From NCBI GenBank assembly GCA_003024985.2, contig PXIH01S0004820.1: a stretch of 11,730 bases of DNA. One strand, written 5' to 3'. This stretch comes from Euperipatoides rowelli. Lineage: Eukaryota > Onychophora > Udeonychophora > Euonychophora > Peripatopsidae. The translations under genes and the position numbers were made by a program. How positions within the stretch are numbered: the stretch's first letter is position 1; each line of letters opens with the position of its first letter. Of the stretch, positions 7,297 through 11,730 are shown piece after piece. The notes under the pieces are model-generated. The model worked only from the letters and a program-made list of their open reading frames with translations, was not told the origin of the DNA and did no database searches.

Positions 7297-9348
7297 TTAC
7301 ACTGGCCTCCTTGGCCATGACTCTACACTAATTAATTTCTTACCCTGGGCCAGCAAACGCTTTAAATCAATCAACACTGGTGTAATGAATGATTCAATCC
7401 ATTCCTTAACAGTATATTCATCGTAAACCTCACGTAAAGCATCCATCATGTATGTTCGCAAAGAAGTGAGGTTCTGGATGAGTCTGGAATATTCTTTCTG
7501 TCCAATCTCAATATGAGCAGGGCTAGAGAAGTTTCTTTTTACATTATAGTCTGACATCCATCCTATCAGGTGAGGATTTTTTAAAGATGAATCATACGAC
7601 TGTCGATAGGAATGATACATTTTGATGCCTTTAAATATGTTGCTTCCAGGAAAGAAACAAGATGGGACTTCGTCAGTGGTGTCAAGAGTTATATCCAAAT
7701 TAATGAGATGATTGTTAGTGTAATTTAAAGCTCTAGAAGCTTTTATGAGGATATCGTTGTTGAAAAAACCATACTTCAGTGTTAATAGATTTATTGTCAA
7801 TGAGGGTAGACCAACAGGGAGCAATTCACATAGTATTGCAAAATGATCAAATCTCTGCCATCCTGTGATAGCAAAGCCATAAAAGGTTTCAAATTTTGCA
7901 TGTTCATTGTTCCAAATACTTAGCCATGATAAGTGATTATCCAAATGATGTCTAATATTTGTTATATATTGAGATGGACCAGTAGCTCCTTTAAAGGCAG
8001 ATGCCGCCCATATTTTTGGGAAAATTTGAGAATATTTATCCCAAACGTTGAATGGTAAAACTTCTGGGACATACGGTGCATAATTCCATACCATAGGTTG
8101 CACTATCTTCCCAAGGTTAGATGCCTGCAAAACCTCAAAAGGCATTTCTCTGAGCATGTCATCCCATATAATAGGTTGTACATTGTATTTTAACTTTACA
8201 TAATTTGCAATTTTAACAACATGGTGTACATACAAACCATTTGCATCTAAACCCTCAGCATCCATACGTTTTACACATTTGGTGCATTCTCCAATATTAT
8301 AGACTTCGTCACAACCTATGTGCAACCATTTAATATTAGGATGCAGCTGCATAATTTGATCCACAATACCATGTAAGATGGGGAACGTTTGATTATTTGT
8401 GGGACAGATAGATTGCGGATACTTATAAACCTCTCTCAAATGTTTGAACTCTTTCAATTTTAGAAGAAATTCCAAATGCCCAAATGTCTGTATGAGTGGA
8501 ATGACTAACATACCATTATCTGCTGCTAATTGGTTTATTAGAGCGATGTCTTTTGGGGTGTATGCATTCTTAGCTGAAAGTTTTTTAAGGGGACCTGAAT
8601 AAGGGAACATATCTTCATATTCCATAAGTAGTCCAGTTGCACCTAAACTTCTAACAAACGGAATAAACTGCTTTAAATAAGCTAATTTAGGTGGTGAACC
8701 TTTTAAATCAAGATGAACAATGATCTGCTTTGGAGTAATTGAGGTCTGAAAACCTTGGCCTTCATTTTGCCAGCTAGGACCTTGCCCGTTTTTATTTCCT
8801 TGCCTTACTACTTCTTGATTTATATTGCTCCATTCATTTACCTTTTGAATGTGTTCAGTTTGTGTATTCAATAAATTTGGAATTTTATTGTTTTGTATCT
8901 GATTTGACTCAAAATGACCCCATGGAAAATTTTTTCGAGCTTTTTGATCATCAATCACTTTGTGGTTATTTGTATCACTAACAAAGTAATTTTGTGGCTT
9001 ATCAAATGAGTCCATTTTTTTCCCATTAATAAGAGGAATGTTTTCAAGTTTATTATCTAGAGTGGGAGACTTTAACATTTCATCGCTTTCTTTCATCGAT
9101 TCAGCAATCGGGTTCCAAATGTTTTGTTTTGATTTAGTGAACATCATTTCGTGCATTGCATCCTTATTTGCATCAAAGTCCCCTGCAATTGCACGGAAAG
9201 GTCGCATAACAGGAGCTGCAATTTTAGGGTGACGTGCATCATCAACCATGATGAAATTGTTGTCCTTAAGAGCCCACGATATCAGAAATACACCTATCCC
9301 AGCTACTAGGCAAAGCAAGAGTAAGCGAATTGATCCACGCATTCGCAT
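7297..9348 (-). CDS. HEXD: Hexosaminidase D-like GH20 glycosidase, type II membrane form
   Basis: Predicted exo-beta-N-acetylhexosaminidase (GH20, HEXD branch), which removes terminal GalNAc or GlcNAc from glycans. Numbering starts at the chosen Met (9348-9346), giving 683 residues and a TAA stop. Residues 1-8 are basic (MRMRGSIR) and 9-27 form one hydrophobic helix, so a signal anchor with the catalytic part in the lumen or outside is likely. Residues 28 to about 205 are a polar, N/Q/K-rich stem. The catalytic domain begins near 209 (HLDLKGSPP) and continues with EYEDMFPY (243-250), QTFGHLEF (287-294), the GH20 acid pair HIGCDEV (D347/E348), WDDM (395-398), ASAFKGATGPSQ (449-460), GWQRFDHF (496-503) and CELLPVGLPS (507-516). 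These match vertebrate HEXD in order and spacing. Four N-glycosylation sequons (N319, N542, N606, N626) agree with lumenal exposure. The frame is open further upstream to an ATG at 9444, but a splice acceptor at 9383 makes those extra residues intronic. Human HEXD lacks an anchor and its gene has many introns; here the domain is in one exon. Family is certain; location and substrate are inferred. Confidence 0.93.
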   Translation of the reverse strand: MRMRGSIRLLLLCLVAGIGVFLISWALKDNNFIMVDDARHPKIAAPVMRPFRAIAGDFDANKDAMHEMMFTKSKQNIWNPIAESMKESDEMLKSPTLDNKLENIPLINGKKMDSFDKPQNYFVSDTNNHKVIDDQKARKNFPWGHFESNQIQNNKIPNLLNTQTEHIQKVNEWSNINQEVVRQGNKNGQGPSWQNEGQGFQTSITPKQIIVHLDLKGSPPKLAYLKQFIPFVRSLGATGLLMEYEDMFPYSGPLKKLSAKNAYTPKDIALINQLAADNGMLVIPLIQTFGHLEFLLKLKEFKHLREVYKYPQSICPTNNQTFPILHGIVDQIMQLHPNIKWLHIGCDEVYNIGECTKCVKRMDAEGLDANGLYVHHVVKIANYVKLKYNVQPIIWDDMLREMPFEVLQASNLGKIVQPMVWNYAPYVPEVLPFNVWDKYSQIFPKIWAASAFKGATGPSQYITNIRHHLDNHLSWLSIWNNEHAKFETFYGFAITGWQRFDHFAILCELLPVGLPSLTINLLTLKYGFFNNDILIKASRALNYTNNHLINLDITLDTTDEVPSCFFPGSNIFKGIKMYHSYRQSYDSSLKNPHLIGWMSDYNVKRNFSSPAHIEIGQKEYSRLIQNLTSLRTYMMDALREVYDEYTVKEWIESFITPVLIDLKRLLAQGKKLISVESWPRRPV

Positions 9349-9356
9349 TACGGCAT
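9348..9356 (-). promoter_or_regulatory. Two-codon uORF overlapping the HEXD-like start codon
   Basis: On the minus strand an upstream ATG (9356-9354) is followed by CCG and TAA. The TAA overlaps the chosen start as TAATG. The uORF ATG has T at -3, a weak context; the main ATG has G at -3 and C at +4. If the transcript begins upstream of 9382, ribosomes would meet this minimal Met-Pro-stop frame first, so leaky scanning or local re-initiation would be needed. The sequence is directly visible; a regulatory effect is inference. A second in-frame Met codon lies two codons downstream (9342-9340). Confidence 0.45.
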
Positions 9357-9382
9357 TTAATATTTTGCAAGGATGACGCAAC

Positions 9383-9410
9383 CTATTTAAAAAAGAGAGA
9401 TAAAAGAAAA
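9383..9410 (-). other. Splice acceptor of the HEXD-like coding exon
   Basis: Read on the minus strand, a pyrimidine-rich run (TTTTATCTCTCTTTTTT) leads to AAATAG, followed by GTTGCGTC. The AG is at 9384-9383, so the exon would begin at 9382. This explains why the long open frame to the right is not needed: its first 20-21 codons are T-rich and lie in the pyrimidine tract. The exon stays in frame back to 9382, so an upstream exon could also contribute N-terminal residues, but the basic stretch plus hydrophobic anchor right after Met 9348 makes a complete protein. No convincing donor partner was found; AAG|GTAATT near 10888 and ACT|GTAAGT near 11083 on the minus strand are weak possibilities. 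Confidence 0.75.
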
Positions 9411-9498
9411 TATCATTAATAAATATTACAGTAGTTGGAAGCAATAATGTACAATATATAGCCTACAAGTCATAAACAAAATATAAAAAAAAAACATG

Positions 9499-9568
9499 CA
9501 AATAACATGCCAGTATGCTTATCATCATGTCTATAAATGCAAACCCAAGCCAGCTTGCATGTTATTTG
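9499..9568. repeat. 12-bp inverted repeat with a central palindrome
   Basis: CAAATAACATGC (9499-9510) and GCATGTTATTTG (9557-9568) are exact reverse complements 46 bp apart. CAAGC-CA-GCTTG (9546-9557) is a local palindrome touching the right arm. The left arm overlaps ATGCAAAT (9496-9503), the POU octamer word. It lies just outside the fossil transposase but is not a terminal repeat of it, because both arms are on the same side. Confidence 0.5.
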
Positions 9569-9581
9569 GGTAGGGCCTACC

Positions 9582-10480
9582 ATGTTGCATGAAAAGACAT
9601 TAGCAATTTTTCAACTATATACTTGGAGTGAATTTATCAGTCCTGAGTTATTATAGTGACACAGATTTAAAATGGTGAATTGTTTCATGAGAAATAGTGT
9701 CCAAGATCATGTAAAGGGAAGGAGACATCATCTGAAAAGGATAATAATGGGTGAATGCGCATATTTTAGAATCGTGACATTTGAACAGTAGTAAGGGTGC
9801 AAGGTGAAGCAGGTGACCTACAGCTGAGATGTTGCGCACAGAATTCACGTACAGGCTGCCAAAGGTCAGTTTCATTAAAAAAACAAAAAAACATTACGCT
9901 GATTATTCCAAATTGCTTTTCACAAGTCAGTCATCACACCTGACAAGGAACATTGTCATATCCAGTGGTATAATGAGCACAAGTAGTGGACTCGTAAGGA
10001 AATGTACGAGTCTACATATAGTGTCAGCCACAGGAAATCTACTATTCGATTTGCTTATTTTTTTAACTGTTATGGGTACTAATGGTTCCTCGTGCATCAT
10101 TTGGGTCCACCCCTTCTATTAAAAGAAACGGTTAATGCCCAATGCTAATTAAAAGTCCTTCACCTGCATTCAATGATATAGCATTTCATTTATGACAAGA
10201 AAGCTGTCTGTCAGGATGACAGTTTGCTTATCCACAAAACAGAATTGGCACACTCAGAGGTCTGGAGAACATGAGACTAAACAATGACACATGACATAGC
10301 CTTCAAGCTGGTAGACCTTAACCTGATCATAGAACATACTGTATATATGGGAATTTTTGGAACATGTTTGGCAACATTTTTCAACTCAGCCAAACAAGCA
10401 AGAATTGATCATGTTTCTTGTGGCTGAATGGGGCCAAATCCTTCCTGATGACTTTCAGACACTAATAAACTTTCTATCAT
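9582..10480 (+). mobile_element. Decayed Tc1-like transposase (fossil DNA transposon)
   Basis: Pieces of a Tc1-like DDE transposase can be read in order on the plus strand across changing frames. Near 9590-9640 is a helix-turn-helix-like segment. Near 9697-9730 SVQDHVKGRR resembles the inter-helix motif SVxDRPxSGRP. At 9829 a frame opens (MLRTEFTYRLPK, then SKLLFTSQSSHLTRN near 9905-9950), resembling the family's VLFTDESRFxLTR around the first catalytic Asp; the Asp and Glu are replaced. ETVNAQ is near 10130, CQDDS near 10210 resembles the FQQDNARPH block, a broken W-P-DLN-I-EH block lies near 10297-10330, and a C-terminal FLVAEWGQILPDDFQTLI near 10410-10470 resembles the family's LxxEWxxIPQxxI. 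At least three frameshifts and several in-frame stops are needed, and key acidic residues are lost, so it is inactive. Terminal inverted repeats were not found. It lies opposite to and upstream of the HEXD-like exon, probably in its intron or 5' flank. The family call rests on motifs recalled, not on a search. Confidence 0.7.
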
Positions 10481-11730
10481 ACATACTATAGGCTTATTGG
10501 TCTTATCCTGACATATACAGGTTGTAGCCTATTTATCCAACATAGTAGCCTACTGAATTTAGGTTGTTGATTCCATTTTCGTCTATTACAATATATACAA
10601 TAGCCTACTGTACTTAAAGTACAAAGTCAGTTACACAATAAATATTAAGTATATACTGATATAGATATAGTCTATAGTAAAATGAATGCGAGACTAAATA
10701 TTTCATTTCTTTAGTTGTACACATTGTTTGTATAGCCTACATATAGGCCTATGCCTATGCCTGTAATTAGTACTTTTATCTGCACTAAAAAAAGCAGAAA
10801 ATAAATTTAATTTTCCAACACAAATTGTATCAGTTTAGCAAAAAAAAATAAAACAACTGGCACTATTTAACTAGATAGTTCAATTACCTTCAATCTATTG
10901 GATTTTGTTCCCCCAATTTGATATAATTTACATTGAAAAATAAATTTATTTTCTACTTTTTAGAACAGATAAAAGATTGCAAATATTATTGGAAATTTTG
11001 ATTTTTCCCTGTTGTGTTCGTACGATTTTTAATTGGTATTGATGTAGCAATATTTCTTTAATTAACTTATGTCCTAACTTACAGTAGGCTATATTATGAA
11101 ACATGTCAGTATTTACTGTGATTGTTGTGAAATGAAATTTTTGCAAATTTAGCATTATCCTAAGTACTGTAAATACAAATTTGCCTGACAACAGATTAAA
11201 GTCCAACATGTTTGTTCTTCATCATAATCTAATGTTTTTTTGTTATTTNTTATAGCCTACATAGGCTAGTAGCCTAAATAATTTATATAACCCTATATTT
11301 TTTAAATATTTAAATATAGGCTATCTTTTTAAATTTTTTTATATTTAACTTATAATTTATTTTAAGATTTATATTTTTTTTAATCTTTATAACTTAATCC
11401 TTTTTTAATTTTTAACATTTTCTTACCGTAATATTTGTAATTTTTTAATTTATTATATAAGCCTATAATAGCCTAATTTTTAATATTTTTTTTAAATATA
11501 GACTATTATAGGCTATCATAATCTTTTTTTTTTTTATAAAAAAAAGACCCCATGGTTCTTTTTTAATCAACTTAAATACAATAACAAATAATTTTTTTTG
11601 TTACAAATAATATCTACTTCGATATTTAGCCTACAAAGAAAGGAAAACATATAGGCTACAAATTTTTAAATGTAGCCTACTGTATTCCAATGCACTAGCC
11701 TATGCAGCGGTGTATATAGAAAATATTTTC
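10481..11730. other. AT-rich region dense in TAGCCTA words, no gene seen
   Basis: About fifteen TAGCCTA/TAGGCTA/TAGGCCTA words occur here, including a run near 10733-10760. Base 11249 is undetermined (n). The minus-strand frame at 10946-11209 (87 codons) has no recognisable motif and T-rich codon content. The stretch may contain the 5' exon or promoter of the HEXD-like gene, but none can be pinpointed. Confidence 0.5.
11253..11514. repeat. Series of TAGCCTA-based inverted repeats
   Basis: Three foldbacks lie within 260 bp: TAGCCTA-CA-TAGGCTA (11253-11268); CCTATATTT (11292-11300) with AAATATAGG (11312-11320); and AGCCTATAATAG (11460-11471) with CTATTATAGGCT (11503-11514). The DNA between is almost pure A/T. 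These may be remnants of a foldback or MITE-type element family, or the product of a general bias towards the TAGCCTA word. Confidence 0.5.

Noticed and set aside
9038-9232. 64-codon plus-strand frame
   Set aside because: Entirely inside the HEXD-like coding exon on the opposite strand; a shadow frame.
9349-9444. Upstream in-frame ATG extending the HEXD-like protein by 32 residues
   Set aside because: The first 20 or so codons lie in a pyrimidine tract ending in TAG|G, a clear splice acceptor, so they should be intronic; the anchor and basic residues follow the internal Met.
9651-9875. 74-codon minus-strand frame
   Set aside because: It lies antisense to the N-terminal half of the decayed Tc1-like transposase, where the ordered motifs are on the plus strand.
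9829-10122. Intact 97-residue gene
   Set aside because: Its residues align with the central part of a Tc1-like transposase, and neighbouring blocks of the same protein lie in other frames, so it is a fragment of a pseudogene.
10946-11209. 87-codon minus-strand frame
   Set aside because: No motif or supporting splice signals, low-complexity composition, and a length reachable by chance in a window this AT-rich.
1-11730. CRISPR array, prokaryotic operon, prophage or defence island
   Set aside because: No regularly spaced repeats, no ribosome-binding sites with packed genes, and the only long gene is an animal-type GH20 enzyme.

Overview
The window looks like nuclear DNA from an animal, most likely a marine invertebrate and possibly a deuterostome. 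It is AT-rich (about 70% by eye) and full of homopolymer runs and short palindromes. It has intron-type splice signals and no bacterial-style gene packing. One confident protein-coding gene is present: a hexosaminidase D-like glycoside hydrolase (GH20) on the minus strand. The rest is mostly non-coding DNA holding one fossil Tc1-like transposon, several short repeats and hairpins, and a few weak exon candidates. The phylum is a guess; no sequence search was possible.

Layout. Positions 1-3718 are mainly AT-rich spacer with a near-perfect hairpin (382-417), a C17 tract (1261-1277), a GC-richer patch with stacked hairpins (2027-2080) and two short coding-like open frames. Position 3719 follows a strong plus-strand splice-acceptor signal and opens a 38-codon frame that stops shortly before an AATAAA, so it may be the last exon of an unseen plus-strand gene. 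Positions 3885-3960 hold a 12-bp palindrome overlapping a Pol III A-box-like word. At 5085-5100 there is a close match to the CTCF core motif. At 5538-5603 a 33-bp unit is tandemly duplicated. It lies just upstream of a candidate two-exon microprotein gene (5622-5883). A repeat-like patch with several inverted and direct repeats lies at 6405-6541.

Positions 7297-9348 (minus strand) encode the GH20 protein of 683 residues in one uninterrupted exon. A clear splice acceptor lies 34 bp upstream of the chosen start codon, so at least one 5' exon must lie further right, but it could not be identified. The protein has an N-terminal signal anchor, a polar stem of about 180 residues and a complete catalytic domain. 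This suggests a lumenal or extracellular type II membrane enzyme, unlike the soluble human HEXD. Inside the upstream intron or flank, in the opposite orientation, lies a decayed Tc1-like transposase (about 9582-10480). The right end (10490-11730) is AT-rich and dense in TAGCCTA/TAGGCTA words, several arranged as inverted repeats; position 11249 is an undetermined base (n).

No operon-like or defence-like system is visible. The points most worth a second look are the membrane-anchored single-exon HEXD with its tiny start-overlapping uORF, the candidate microprotein gene next to the 33-bp duplication, and the over-represented TAGGCTA and TACCGTA words.
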